Positions 48,889 through 58,420 are shown, numbered from the stretch's first letter. The stretch: DNA of 64,000 nucleotides from Arthrobacter sp. ov118 (GCF_900116495.1 NZ_FPAY01000001.1:682001-746000); one strand, 5' to 3'. Program-made: numbers and translations. Notes: generated by a model from the sequence alone, not told the origin.

Positions 48889-50256
48889 TTACTGCTTTCG
48901 CTGCTCTGGCTGTTCCGGCTGTTCCGGCGCCAGCAGGTAATCGACAAACCAGTCCCTGGCAAGGATGGCCGCCGCGGCCAGGGTCCCAGGTTCTTCAAAC
49001 AAGTGCGTCGCACCCTGCACGACGGCGAGCTGGTTGGGGCAGCGCATCATGGCCTTCGCCCTGCGGTTGAGCTCCAGGACCTCCCGGTCCAGGCTTCCCA
49101 CAATCAGAAGCGTGGGCGCAGTGACGGCGGACAACCGCGGTCCCGCCAGATCGGGGCGGCCGCCGCGCGACACCACAGCGGCGGTCCGCGCCGACGGCTC
49201 GGACGCCGCCCACAGCGCGGCCCCGGCGCCCGTGCTCGCACCAAAGTAACCCACGGCGGAGGACGCCATTTCCGTCCGCGTGCCCAGCCAGTCCGTGGCC
49301 GAGGAGAGCCTGCGCGCCAGGAGCTCGATGTCAAAGACGTTGGCGCGGTTTCGTTCCTCCGCGGGCGTCAGCAGGTCCAGCAGCAGCGTACCGAGACCCG
49401 CCTGCTGCAGGACCCCGGCCACGTAACGGTTCCGGGGGCTGTGGCGGCTGCTGCCGCTGCCGTGGGCGAACAGCACCACGGCCCGGGCCGGCACCGGCAG
49501 ATGGAGTTGGGCCTGGAGCCGCACGCCGCGGGACGGGATGTCCACTTCCTCGTCAACGTCAGCGGCGGTTACCGCGCGGGCCGCGGACGAGGTCGGGGAC
49601 GGTGGCAAAACTGTCTGCACGCGTTTGGCTGCAAGATCGAGCAGGCGCACCACCTCGTCGTCGTCAGTCGGCGAGAAGTCCCGGTAGTGGTAACCGACGG
49701 CGGTGAACTGGCGCGGTGTCGCCAGGCAGACCACTTCATCGGGTTCGCTCAGGTCGGCAAGGGTCTCCGCCGGGGCAACCGGAACAGCCAGGATCACCCG
49801 CGCCGCGCCCTGTTTGCGGGCGATGCGGCAGGCCACCCGGGCAGTGGAGCCGGTGGCGATCCCGTCGTCGACGATCACCGCAATGCGTCCCGTCAGATCG
49901 AGCCGGGTGCGGCCCTTCCGGAACAGGACCACCCGGTTTTCCAGCACGGAACGCTCGTACTCTGCCACGGCCAGCAGCTCTTCACCGCTGACGCGCGAAT
50001 GGGCCAGGACCTGCTCGTCCAAGACCTTGACGCCGCCTTCCCCGACCGCCCCCATGGCGAGCTCGGGCTGGTACGGAAGCCCGAGCTTGCGCACCACAAT
50101 CACGTCCAAGGGAGCGTCCAGTGCTGCAGCGACTTCAAAGGCCACGGGGACACCGCCGCGCGGGAGGCCCAGGACCACTATGTCCTGCCCCCGCAGTTCC
50201 GCGAGGCGCCTGCCGAGCTGCCTTCCGGCGTCGACCCTGTCCTTAAAAATGCTCAT
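48889..50256 (-). CDS. Phosphoribosyltransferase fused to alpha/beta hydrolase
   Basis: A 455-residue two-domain protein. Residues 1-220 are a type I phosphoribosyltransferase: DIVVLGLPRGGVPVAFEVA near 25 and the PRPP loop VIVDDGIATGST near 127-138. After a linker (about 220-240), residues 240-440 are an alpha/beta hydrolase: VVLFAHGSGSSRHS near 265, nucleophile elbow GASTGAG (Ser about 340), Asp in LIVGSLDREV near 395, and His in GATHLFEE near 427. Stand-alone versions of both are common; this fusion occurs in several actinobacteria and proteobacteria to my knowledge, function unknown. It is divergent from the GAF-ANTAR gene. Confidence 0.88.
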   Translation of the reverse strand: MSIFKDRVDAGRQLGRRLAELRGQDIVVLGLPRGGVPVAFEVAAALDAPLDVIVVRKLGLPYQPELAMGAVGEGGVKVLDEQVLAHSRVSGEELLAVAEYERSVLENRVVLFRKGRTRLDLTGRIAVIVDDGIATGSTARVACRIARKQGAARVILAVPVAPAETLADLSEPDEVVCLATPRQFTAVGYHYRDFSPTDDDEVVRLLDLAAKRVQTVLPPSPTSSAARAVTAADVDEEVDIPSRGVRLQAQLHLPVPARAVVLFAHGSGSSRHSPRNRYVAGVLQQAGLGTLLLDLLTPAEERNRANVFDIELLARRLSSATDWLGTRTEMASSAVGYFGASTGAGAALWAASEPSARTAAVVSRGGRPDLAGPRLSAVTAPTLLIVGSLDREVLELNRRAKAMMRCPNQLAVVQGATHLFEEPGTLAAAAILARDWFVDYLLAPEQPEQPEQRKQ

Positions 50257-50622
50257 GGGTTATGGCTTTCCAGTCGAAAAGTCGGCCATCGGACCATCAG
50301 TCCTGCGCACGTGAGACTCGTGCGTTCCCAGAGGCTCCGCGAGCCCGAAAGGACCTGGTGGGCCGCTCCCTTCTACTATCCGCCCGGTGCCTGCGACCTG
50401 TGAGGGACTTTGTGCCTGATTATGCTGCAGCGCGCCGGGCTGGCAGGTTAAGTACCCCGCGGAAGCCCCCGGAGCGGATGTTGTATATACTCTCTCGGTA
50501 CGGTTTTGCAGCAAGCCGTTGGATTGTTCTTCGATCCGGCTGGCCGCTGCCGTACCGCCAATTTCCGCGGGTGGGAGCACCGCCGGGTCGTCTTGACCTG
50601 AGCGAAACGGCACAACAGATCA
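50257..50622. other. 366-bp divergent gap with AT-rich promoter-like segment
   Basis: No gene is credible here. TTGTATATACT at 50481-50491 is a good -10-like element in otherwise GC-rich sequence and points toward the GAF-ANTAR gene or a short leader. Nothing else is recognised. Confidence 0.45.
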
Positions 50623-51372
50623 GTGGGTAACGAGTCACCGGCATATTCGATAAACCAGCACCTGCAGGAAGTGGTGCTCAGCAGTTCCGACGTCGAGGAG
50701 TTCCTCGGCGAGCTCGCCCGGGTGTCGGCGCGAAGCCTGTCCGAGCCTGGCGACGAGATCCTGTGCGGCATCACGCTCCTGCGGCAGAGGAAGGCAGCAA
50801 CCGTCGCCAGCAGCAGCCCCGCGGCACAGGCCATGGACGAACTCCAGTACTCGTTCGGCGACGGGCCCTGCATGACGGCCTCGCGGGAGCAGGAATGGGT
50901 CTACGTTGAAGACCTTGAAAGCGACGGCCGCTGGCCGCAATACGCCGCAGCGGTCCGCGGGCACGGCTTCCGGTCCATCCTGGCGCTGCCGTTCCTGCTG
51001 GGAACCGACACACCGGAAAGCGACGCGCGCGCCGCGTTGAACCTGTATTCGCACAGGCCGGGCCGGTTCGATGACCGTGCCACAGAGCTGGCGCGGGACT
51101 TCGTCCACCAGACGTCCATGGCCCTGCGGCTGGCGGTCCATTTCGCGCAGAGCAGTGAGACGGCCGCCCACCTTAAGGCCACCCTGGAAACACGGACCGG
51201 GATCGACGTTGCCGTGGGCATCATCATGGCGCAGAACCGCTGCAGCCAGGACGAGGCGTTCGAGCTTTTGAAGTCGGCATCCAGCGCCCGGAACATCAAG
51301 CTCCACGTCGTCGCGGCAGGGATCGTCGAATCGCTCGGTCAGGGACCCGCCCGGACCCACTTCGACGATTAA
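50623..51372 (+). CDS. GAF- and ANTAR-domain regulator
   Basis: A 249-residue protein. Residues 25-165 form a GAF domain (DELQYSFGDGPCMTA near 70, SILALPFLLG near 110), and residues 180-240 form an ANTAR helical RNA-binding domain: LKATLETRTGIDVAVGIIMAQNRCSQDEAFELLKSAS in parts, with the diagnostic AxGIIMAQ and Asp/Glu-rich helices. ANTAR domains bind tandem hexaloop RNA hairpins to cause antitermination. The GAF domain here probably senses a small ligand or redox state. GTG 50623 lacks a clear ribosome site; a start a few codons on is possible. Its target RNA is not obvious in this window. Confidence 0.9.
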   Translation: MGNESPAYSINQHLQEVVLSSSDVEEFLGELARVSARSLSEPGDEILCGITLLRQRKAATVASSSPAAQAMDELQYSFGDGPCMTASREQEWVYVEDLESDGRWPQYAAAVRGHGFRSILALPFLLGTDTPESDARAALNLYSHRPGRFDDRATELARDFVHQTSMALRLAVHFAQSSETAAHLKATLETRTGIDVAVGIIMAQNRCSQDEAFELLKSASSARNIKLHVVAAGIVESLGQGPARTHFDD

Positions 51373-51441
51373 CTACGGCGCCTAGATTCCGGGCCTACCT
51401 TGACCCCGTCCCGCACCGCCGGGGGGCTCAGCCGGGCGGTC

Positions 51442-51855
51442 CTACGCGACCTCGGGGCCGACATTCACCAGCCAGTCCACGCCGAACTTGTCCTTGCACA
51501 TGCCGAAGATGTCGCCCCAGGGCGCCCTCTCCAGCGGCATGGCGACGGTGCCGCCGTCGGCGAGCTTTTCGAAGTAGCCGCGGAGCTCAGCTTCATCGGA
51601 CCCGCTCAGGGAGACGGAGAAGTTATTGCCGGGGGTGAAGTCCATGCTGTTGGGTGTATCCGCGCCCATGAGCACCATGCCGCCGTCGGTCCTGAGCTGG
51701 GCATGCATGATCTTGTCCTGCTCCGCAGGGTCTTCACTGGCGTGGTACTCGGCGAAAGTGCTCATGTTCAGCTCCCCGCCGAACACGGAGTGGTAGAACG
51801 TCATGGCGTCCTTGGCATTGTCGCGGAAGCCGAGGTAGGGATTGAGCGTAGTCAT
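51442..51855 (-). CDS. PhnB-like VOC-family protein
   Basis: A 137-residue protein of the vicinal oxygen chelate superfamily, PhnB/3-demethylubiquinone-methyltransferase-like branch: LNPYLGFRDNAKDAMTFYHSVFGGEL near 4-29 in parts, IMHAQLRTDGGMVLMGAD near 50, and WGDIFGMCKDKFGVDWLVNV near 113-132. Function unknown in this branch. ATG 51855 follows AAGGAG. A perfect hairpin separates it from the DJ-1 gene upstream. Confidence 0.9.
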   Translation of the reverse strand: MTTLNPYLGFRDNAKDAMTFYHSVFGGELNMSTFAEYHASEDPAEQDKIMHAQLRTDGGMVLMGADTPNSMDFTPGNNFSVSLSGSDEAELRGYFEKLADGGTVAMPLERAPWGDIFGMCKDKFGVDWLVNVGPEVA

Positions 51856-51974
51856 GCGGGACTCCTTGTTGCTGGCGTCGGCCGGAACGGCAGCGACGGC
51901 GGTGCACGTTGACACGGCATATCCTGCCCCAAAACAGACTGGGTGGGTAGGCTGCCCGCCGAAAACGCGGCGAC

Positions 51975-52010
51975 GGCGGCCGGCGGCGGTGTGCACCGCC
52001 GCCGGCCGCC
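51975..52010 (-). terminator. Perfect 16-bp hairpin after the DJ-1 gene
   Basis: GGCGGCCGGCGGCGGT (51975-51990) and ACCGCCGCCGGCCGCC (51995-52010) pair perfectly around a 4-base loop, 22 bases past the DJ-1 gene stop on the minus strand. Very stable but without a T-run. Confidence 0.75.
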
Positions 52011-52031
52011 GCCATGCGGACGCGAACGCCG

Positions 52032-52598
52032 TTAGGGCGTCTGGCCCGCGTGCTCGCCCTCGGCGATCTCCTCAATGACCTTGGCGTTAAAGGCCGGGAG
52101 GTCGTCCGGGTTACGGCTCGTCACCAGGCCCTGGTCCACTACGCATTCCTCGTCGGTCCAGTTCGCGCCGGCGTTCGTGAGGTCCGTCCGGAGCGTGTGG
52201 TACGAGGTAAGGTTTCTGCCGCGGACCACGTCGGTATCGATGAGCATCCACGGGCCGTGACAGATCGAGGCGACCGGCTTGTGCTGCTCGAAGAACGCCC
52301 GAGTGAACGCCTGGGCGTCCTTGTCCACCCGCAGGTGGTCGGCGTTGACAACGCCGCCCGGGATTACCAGGGCATGGAAGTCGCCGGCGTCGGCCTGCGC
52401 CACGGGGAGGTCGACGGCGAACGTCTCACCTTTCTCGGTGCCGTTGTAGCCCTGGACCTTGCCGCTCGCCGGCGAAACGAGCGTCGGTTCGCCGCCCGCT
52501 TCCTTCACGGCGTTCCACGGGCTGGTCAATTCCACTTGCTCCACGCCGTCGGTCAACAGGAATGCGACCTTCTTGCCTGCAATTGATTGCTCTGCCAT
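52032..52598 (-). CDS. DJ-1/PfpI-family protein (YhbO-like)
   Basis: A 188-residue protein of the class I glutamine-amidotransferase-like superfamily. KKVAFLLTDGVEQVELTSPW near 9-28, ALVIPGGVVNADHLR near 76-90, and VASICHGPWML near 109 with the nucleophile Cys in the typical sharp elbow. Glu near 20 and His after the Cys complete the PfpI/Hsp31-type site. Family members act as stress proteins, deglycases or proteases; the activity of this one is unknown. ATG 52598 follows AAGGAGG. Confidence 0.9.
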   Translation of the reverse strand: MAEQSIAGKKVAFLLTDGVEQVELTSPWNAVKEAGGEPTLVSPASGKVQGYNGTEKGETFAVDLPVAQADAGDFHALVIPGGVVNADHLRVDKDAQAFTRAFFEQHKPVASICHGPWMLIDTDVVRGRNLTSYHTLRTDLTNAGANWTDEECVVDQGLVTSRNPDDLPAFNAKVIEEIAEGEHAGQTP

Positions 52599-52810
52599 GC
52601 GTCCTCCTTGCGTCGAAGGCGCAGACCCGCGGAGCGTTCAGCGCATCGCGGGGCCGCGCGCAGACTGGAATGCCTAACAAGTACCACTCTAGGAATCCAC
52701 AAAATAATAAGCAAGCTGATAATAGTTGCGCTGTGGGTGCGGACGCCTGTGCCGGACCGGGCCGGCACAGGACTGGCCGCATACCGGCCCCTGGCTGGAA
52801 GAATAGGGGG

Positions 52811-54685
52811 ATGGAAGTCGCTCTGGGGTTGCTGGCGCTCGTCGCGGTGGTGTGTGCCGTCAGCGCACTGGGCCACAAGATCAATGTCTCCGTTCCCCTG
52901 CTGCTGGTGCTGGCCGGCGTCGTGTGTTCCTTCCTCCCGTTCGTCCCCACGATCGAATTGAACCCTGAAGTCGTCCTGGTTGGCCTGCTGCCGCCGCTGC
53001 TCTACGCAGCGGCCCTGCAGACTTCGCTGTTCGATTTCCGTTCCAATCGGCGCGCCATAGGCCTGCTTTCGGTGGGCTACGTCATTTTCGGCACCGTTGG
53101 CATCGGCTTTGTGGTCTTCTGGCTATTTCCCGAGATCCCACTGCCAGCGGCGATGGCCTTGGGCGCCGTCGTCGCCCCGCCGGACGCCGTCGCGGCAACC
53201 GCCATTGCACGAAAAGTGGGCATGCCGCGCAGGATTGTCACCATCCTGGAGGGTGAATCCCTCGTCAATGACGCAACGGCGCTGGTCTGCCTGCGGGCCG
53301 CTATCGCCGCCATCGCCGGAACGGTCTCCGCCGCGGCCATCGCGGGCGGTTTCCTCCTCGCGGCCGGCGGAGGCCTGGTTGTGGGCATTGCCGCGGCGTT
53401 CGTGCTCACGGCATTGCGCAAACGGATCCGCAACGTGGCCATCAACACTTCAACCTCCCTGATCGCGCCGCTCGTGGCCTACCTCCCCGCGGAAGCAATC
53501 CACGCCTCCGGTGTCCTGGCGGTGGTAGTCACCGGCCTCATCATGGGCACCAAGGCACCGTCGATGCCCAACGGTGCGGCGCGGCTGAGCCAGCGCAGCA
53601 ACTGGCACACAGTCCAGTTCCTGCTGGAGAATTCCGTCTTCCTCCTGATCGGGCTGCAGGTCCGGACCATCATCGAAGGCGTCCAGGACGACTCGCTGGC
53701 GCCGGAACGGATCTGGCTCGGCTGCGCCGTGGTGCTCCTGGCCGTGCTGGTCCTGCGGCCGGTCTGGGTCTTCCCCGCAACCTACCTGCCCCGGCTCATC
53801 CCTGCCATCCGGCGCAAGGATCCCGCGCCGCCCTGGCAATATGCCGCCATCGTCTCCTGGGCGGGCATGCGCGGCGTGGTGACACTCGCCGCGGTGCTGG
53901 TCCTTCCGGCCGGGCTGGAGCACCGGTCCGTCCTCATCCTGATGGCTCTGGTGGTGGTGGGCGGCACCCTGGCACTGCAGGGCTTCACGCTCCCGGCCCT
54001 GGTCCGGCTGCTGCGCCTCAGGGGACCGGACTCGCGTGAAGACGCACTGAATCAGGCTTCGCTGATGCAACTGGCCACGGCGGCTGGTGTGCAGCGGCTC
54101 CAGGAACTGCGCTCTGATTCCGACCCGCCGGAAGTCGTGGCCATGCTGAAGCGGCGCACGCAGGAGCGCGGACTGGCAGCGTGGGAGCGGCTGGGCCGTC
54201 CGTCGGCGGAGGCCGCCACGCCCAGCCAGCGCTACGCCCAGCTGCGGCTGGCGATGCTGGATGCCGAGCGCGCCAAGGTCCTCGAGCTTCGGCGCGGCGG
54301 CGAGTACGCGCACGAAGTCCTGGTGGAGGTCCTGGACCGTTTGGACGTCGAGGAGTCCATGCTGGACACCTCACTGGAGGAACCGGACGCTGCCGGTAGC
54401 GGCGGCGGCGAGGGGATCGCCCGACCCGGCGGGGTTTGCCCCCATCTCGAGTCCGCCCCGGATCCGGCGGTTCCGCCTGATCCCTTCTGCGCGGCGTGCG
54501 AGCGGGACGGGACGACGCCGGTGCACCTGCGGATGTGCGTGGAGTGCGGCAACGTGGCCTGCTGCGATTCCTCGCCGGGAACCCATGCCTACAAGCACTT
54601 CCAGGCCAGCGGCCACCCGGTGATGCGCAGCGCCGAGCCGGACGAGGACTGGCGCTGGTGCTACGCGGACGAGCTCCTTGGCTAA
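52811..54685 (+). CDS. CPA1-type Na+/H+ antiporter fused to a UBP-type zinc finger
   Basis: A 624-residue protein. Residues 1-410 hold about 12 helices of the cation/proton antiporter family, with APPDAVAATAIARKVG near 121 and EGESLVNDATALV near 150, where the conserved Asp residues carry ions. A cytoplasmic helical segment (about 415-530) follows. Residues 535-620 contain a UBP-type zinc finger: CPHLES, FCAACERDG, CVECGNVACCDSSPGTHAYKH and a final His pair read in parts. UBP fingers bind C-terminal GlyGly in eukaryotes; the bacterial role is unknown. ATG 52811 follows GGGGG. Confidence 0.9.
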   Translation: MEVALGLLALVAVVCAVSALGHKINVSVPLLLVLAGVVCSFLPFVPTIELNPEVVLVGLLPPLLYAAALQTSLFDFRSNRRAIGLLSVGYVIFGTVGIGFVVFWLFPEIPLPAAMALGAVVAPPDAVAATAIARKVGMPRRIVTILEGESLVNDATALVCLRAAIAAIAGTVSAAAIAGGFLLAAGGGLVVGIAAAFVLTALRKRIRNVAINTSTSLIAPLVAYLPAEAIHASGVLAVVVTGLIMGTKAPSMPNGAARLSQRSNWHTVQFLLENSVFLLIGLQVRTIIEGVQDDSLAPERIWLGCAVVLLAVLVLRPVWVFPATYLPRLIPAIRRKDPAPPWQYAAIVSWAGMRGVVTLAAVLVLPAGLEHRSVLILMALVVVGGTLALQGFTLPALVRLLRLRGPDSREDALNQASLMQLATAAGVQRLQELRSDSDPPEVVAMLKRRTQERGLAAWERLGRPSAEAATPSQRYAQLRLAMLDAERAKVLELRRGGEYAHEVLVEVLDRLDVEESMLDTSLEEPDAAGSGGGEGIARPGGVCPHLESAPDPAVPPDPFCAACERDGTTPVHLRMCVECGNVACCDSSPGTHAYKHFQASGHPVMRSAEPDEDWRWCYADELLG

Positions 54686-54808
54686 AGGGGCTCCTCGGCC
54701 GGCCGCGGCACGCTACTGTTCACGGGCCTTTCCTCTCCGTAGGCTGGAAAGGGGCTTGGTACCGCGAGGGACCTGGACCCAGCCGCCGTCGGACGAGAAG
54801 AGGACACC

Positions 54809-55060
54809 GTGGACAACCAAGACATCCTGGAGCGCATCAAGGCACTGGTGGAGGAAGAACACGGCCTCCGCGAAGGCTCACCCCGGCCAGGCGGTGCCGG
54901 GACCGGCGGCCCGGACGTCCTCCGGCTGCAGCAGCTCGAGGAGCAGCTTGATCAGTGCTGGGACCTGCTCCGCCAGCGGCGCGCCAAGAAGGACTACGGT
55001 GAGAACCCCGACGAGGCCGAAGTGCGGCCGGTCGGAGAGGTCGAAGGCTACCAAAGCTAG
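54809..55060 (+). CDS. DUF2630 small protein
   Basis: An 83-residue acidic helical protein beginning VDNQDILERIKALVEEEHGLRE, with LQQLEEQLDQCWDLLRQRRAKKDYGENPDEAEVRP later, read in parts. This pattern is the actinobacterial DUF2630 family; function unknown. GTG 54809 follows AGAGGACACC. It is a short unit between the antiporter and capA. Confidence 0.85.
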   Translation: MDNQDILERIKALVEEEHGLREGSPRPGGAGTGGPDVLRLQQLEEQLDQCWDLLRQRRAKKDYGENPDEAEVRPVGEVEGYQS

Positions 55061-55130
55061 CCTTCGCCCTGACGTGGTGCCACGACCTAAGCGGATGATT
55101 TGAGCGGAGGACCTGAGGGGCAGGACGCCC

Positions 55131-56120
55131 ATGAAGATCGCGATGCTGGGCGACGTCATGCTGGGCCGGCTGGTGAACAGCCACCTGGCCACGGCCCACC
55201 CCGCCTATCCGTGGGGTGACACCCTGGAGCTCCTCGGGCAGGCGGACGTGCGCTTCGCGAACCTCGAGTGCGTCCTGGCCTCGGGCGGAGAGCCGGAGCC
55301 CGGCAAGATCTTCCATTTCCGCTCGGACCTGAAGAACGTGGCCAGCCTCCTCGCCGCCGGGGTCGACGTCGTCTCCCTCGCCAATAATCACGTCCTGGAT
55401 TACGGCACAGCGGCGTTCCGGGAGATGCTCCCGGCGCTTGACGGCCATGGCATCCTGCACGCCGGGGCCGGCCCTGACCTGAACGCGGCGCGCCGCCCAA
55501 TGGTGCGGCGGGTGGGTGCCGCCGCCGTCGGCTTCATTGCGTTCACGGACAACCAGCCCGACTGGGAGGCGGCCGACACGGTTCCCGGGGTCCATTACGT
55601 TCCCGTGGAGGGTGGCGATCGGCGTAGGGCGGCGCTCCTGGACCTCGTCCGCCGGACCAAGGCACGCGTCCAGTTCCTCATCGTGTCGGCCCATTGGGGA
55701 GGCAACTGGGGCTCCGAGGCCCCGGCCCGCCACCAGGACCTCGCGCGGGATCTCATCGAGGCCGGAGCCGACGTCGTGTTCGGCCACTCCCCGCACATCT
55801 TCCGCGGAGTGGGGATCCACCGGAACCGTCCGGTCATCTACAGTGCCGGGGACTTCGTTGATGACTACGCGGTGGACCCCGTCGAACGCAATGACCAGTC
55901 GTTCCTTTTCATGCTCGACGTCGAAGACGGCGAGCCGCGCACGCTGCGGCTGTATCCCACCGTCATCGCCGACTTTCAGGCCCGCCTGGCCCAACGGCCG
56001 GCGTTCGAGATTGCCGCCCGCATGCAGCGGCTGAGCAGGCAATTGGGCACGCCAAGTGACTGGAATGCGTCCAGCCGGTGCTTGGACATCCCCCTCCACC
56101 GGCCCCGCACTCCACTGTGA
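55131..56120 (+). CDS. CapA/PgsA-type metallophosphoesterase-fold protein
   Basis: A 329-residue protein with no obvious signal peptide. MKIAMLGDVMLGRLVNS at the start, FANLECVLAS near 40, VVSLANNHVLDYG near 82, IVSAHWGGNWG near 183 and VVFGHSPHIFRGV near 220 are the CapA family motifs with the usual Asp, Asn, His metal-type residues. CapA proteins are linked to polyglutamate capsule synthesis, but no capB or capC is near, so a different polymer or role is likely here. No clear promoter was placed. Confidence 0.9.
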   Translation: MKIAMLGDVMLGRLVNSHLATAHPAYPWGDTLELLGQADVRFANLECVLASGGEPEPGKIFHFRSDLKNVASLLAAGVDVVSLANNHVLDYGTAAFREMLPALDGHGILHAGAGPDLNAARRPMVRRVGAAAVGFIAFTDNQPDWEAADTVPGVHYVPVEGGDRRRAALLDLVRRTKARVQFLIVSAHWGGNWGSEAPARHQDLARDLIEAGADVVFGHSPHIFRGVGIHRNRPVIYSAGDFVDDYAVDPVERNDQSFLFMLDVEDGEPRTLRLYPTVIADFQARLAQRPAFEIAARMQRLSRQLGTPSDWNASSRCLDIPLHRPRTPL

Positions 56121-56239
56121 CGCTTCAGTGGCGCTGCAGTGACGTCGCGGCTAAAATCAGGCCTCCGGCGCCTCTAGCTGACGGTTCCCAGGCGGCGTAT
56201 TCTGAGCAAAAATCCTGAGATTTTGATAGCTGGACGGCA

Positions 56240-58420
56240 ATGGCAGCGAAGAAGCGCTTGGAATCCCGAATGGCCGCAAACCTGGGCAGCCTGATCGGAT
56301 TCGTGGTGTTGAGCGCACTGTGCGGCCTCCTGGCCGCCGCGCTTGTGGTTCCCGGGGTAGCCGCCGCCGGCGTTTCCGTCAGCAGGTCGATTACCTTCTT
56401 CAACAACCTTCCGTCCGACTTTTCGGTTGAGCCGCCGTCGCTGTCCACACGAGTAATGACCGCGGACGGCCGGCAAATCGCCACGTTTTACACCGAGAAC
56501 CGAGCCAAGGTGCGGCTCGATCAGATGTCCCCGTTCATCAAGGACGCGATTGTTTCAATCGAGGACAACCGTTTCTACGAGCACGCCGGCGTGGATCTCC
56601 GCGGGATTATGCGGGCATTGACGCACAACCTGACCCAGAGCGACGGCCGGCAGGGTGCCTCGACGCTGACCCAGCAGTACGTCGCCAACGTTCTCAATGA
56701 GGAGAAGATGTCGCAGGATGGCGATCTGGTGCCCTTCACCGCGGAGAAGAACTTCGGTGACAAGCTGCGGGAGATGAAACTCGCCATTGAGCTGGAGAAG
56801 CGCTACACCAAGGACCAGATCCTCGAAGGCTATCTCAACATCGTGTTCTTCAACCGGGACGCCTATGGCATTGAAGCCGCTGCCCGGCACTTCTTCAGCA
56901 CCTCCGCCAAGAACCTGACGCTGCCGCAGGCGGCGCTGCTCGCCGGGCTGGTCAACGGTCCCAGCATCTACGATCCCGTCCTGCAGCCGGAGAACGCGGT
57001 CGCGCGGCGCAACCAGGTGCTGGACAGCATGCTCCAGGAGGGCAAGATCACCCCCGCACAGCACGACGCCGCGGCAGCCACTGGCCTGAATCTGTCCATC
57101 AGCCCGGGAAAGCAGGGTTGCGCGGCCGCGGACATGGCCCCGTACTTTTGCGACTACATCTCCCATCTGATCCTTAACAACCCCGCGTACGGCGCGGACG
57201 CCGCCAGCCGGGAGAGGAAGCTGTACCGCGGCGGCCTGACCATCACCACCACCCTGGACAGCCGGCTGCAGGTTGTCGCCCAGGCCCAAGTGGACGCTAC
57301 CGCCGGGGCCAACCCGGACAAGTGGGGCGCGTCCCTGGTGTCCATCCAGCCGGGCACCGGCAGGATTCTGGCCATGGCGCAAAATACCGTGTTCGTTCCC
57401 CAGAAAGGAAAATTCAACACCCAGTTGAACTTCAACGTCGACGCCAAGGACGCCGGCGGCCACGACCTGAACGGCGCCGGCGGATTCCAGCCGGGATCGA
57501 CGATGAAGCCCTTCACGTTCGCCGAGTGGCTCAATGAGGGCAAACCCTTGAACGCGGACGTGGACGCGTCCCGGCGGACGTATCCGCTGGGATTCCCGTG
57601 GAAATCCAGCTGCGGCAAAGTGCTCGGCGCCTACAGCACGCAGCAGAAGAACGCCGGACTAGGCGCCGCGGATGACCTCCAGAACAACGACGCCGGCTAC
57701 TACCGCCGCATGCCCGTCAACTACGGACTGTACAACTCCATTAACACGGCAACCTTCGCCGAAGCCGCCCAGCTGGACTTTTGCGGAATCCAAAAAGTGG
57801 TCAATGCCGTGGGACTTCACAGCGGCCTGGACAATGCTCCGGTGAACATGCACCAGCTCGGCAATCTGCTCGGTGCCATCGGGGTTGCCCCGCTGGTCCT
57901 AGCCAACGGCTTCGCCACCTTCGCCAACGACGGCACCTACTGCGAACCCATCGCCATCCTGGGCGTGACGGATCCGACCGGGAAGAAGCTTCCGGCGCAG
58001 GCCAAAGACTGCCGCGGCGCCATCAAGCCCGAAGTCGCCCGGGGGGTGAACGCCGTGCTGCAGGACGTGCTGAAACGCGGGTCGGGCGTATACATCAATC
58101 CCAAGGTCCAAAGCCGTTTCCCCGTTGCCGCCAAGACAGGGACTTCAAACACCAACGGCTCCACCTGGGTTGTCGGCTACACGACCGGAATCGCGACGGC
58201 TTCCTACTTCGGTGACACGCTCGAAGGCCAGAAGCGCTCCGGCCAGAACGTCACCATCAACGGCAAGTTCTATAAGGCCGTTGATGGTTACATGCTGGCC
58301 GGACCGCAGTGGGCGAAGTACATGATGCAAGCGGCGGGACACTATCCGGCTGCTCGCTTCGCCCCGCCCCCGAAGACCATGAGCAAGGAGTCAGGCCGGT
58401 CCCGGCCACCCTCCCGCTGA
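56240..58420 (+). CDS. Second bifunctional class A penicillin-binding protein
   Basis: A 726-residue paralogue of the PBP at 9193-11484. It has one N-terminal anchor (about 15-40), a GT51 domain with RFYEHAGVD, GASTLTQQYVAN and EGYLNIVFFNRDAYGIEAA, and a transpeptidase domain with STMK (Ser 420, the same position as in the paralogue), SIN (about 500) and KTG (about 632). Unlike the paralogue it lacks the long Pro/Ser/Thr-rich tail. It stands alone in the same direction as capA. Near-identical motif spacing suggests a duplication that later diverged (inference). Confidence 0.93.
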   Translation: MAAKKRLESRMAANLGSLIGFVVLSALCGLLAAALVVPGVAAAGVSVSRSITFFNNLPSDFSVEPPSLSTRVMTADGRQIATFYTENRAKVRLDQMSPFIKDAIVSIEDNRFYEHAGVDLRGIMRALTHNLTQSDGRQGASTLTQQYVANVLNEEKMSQDGDLVPFTAEKNFGDKLREMKLAIELEKRYTKDQILEGYLNIVFFNRDAYGIEAAARHFFSTSAKNLTLPQAALLAGLVNGPSIYDPVLQPENAVARRNQVLDSMLQEGKITPAQHDAAAATGLNLSISPGKQGCAAADMAPYFCDYISHLILNNPAYGADAASRERKLYRGGLTITTTLDSRLQVVAQAQVDATAGANPDKWGASLVSIQPGTGRILAMAQNTVFVPQKGKFNTQLNFNVDAKDAGGHDLNGAGGFQPGSTMKPFTFAEWLNEGKPLNADVDASRRTYPLGFPWKSSCGKVLGAYSTQQKNAGLGAADDLQNNDAGYYRRMPVNYGLYNSINTATFAEAAQLDFCGIQKVVNAVGLHSGLDNAPVNMHQLGNLLGAIGVAPLVLANGFATFANDGTYCEPIAILGVTDPTGKKLPAQAKDCRGAIKPEVARGVNAVLQDVLKRGSGVYINPKVQSRFPVAAKTGTSNTNGSTWVVGYTTGIATASYFGDTLEGQKRSGQNVTINGKFYKAVDGYMLAGPQWAKYMMQAAGHYPAARFAPPPKTMSKESGRSRPPSR

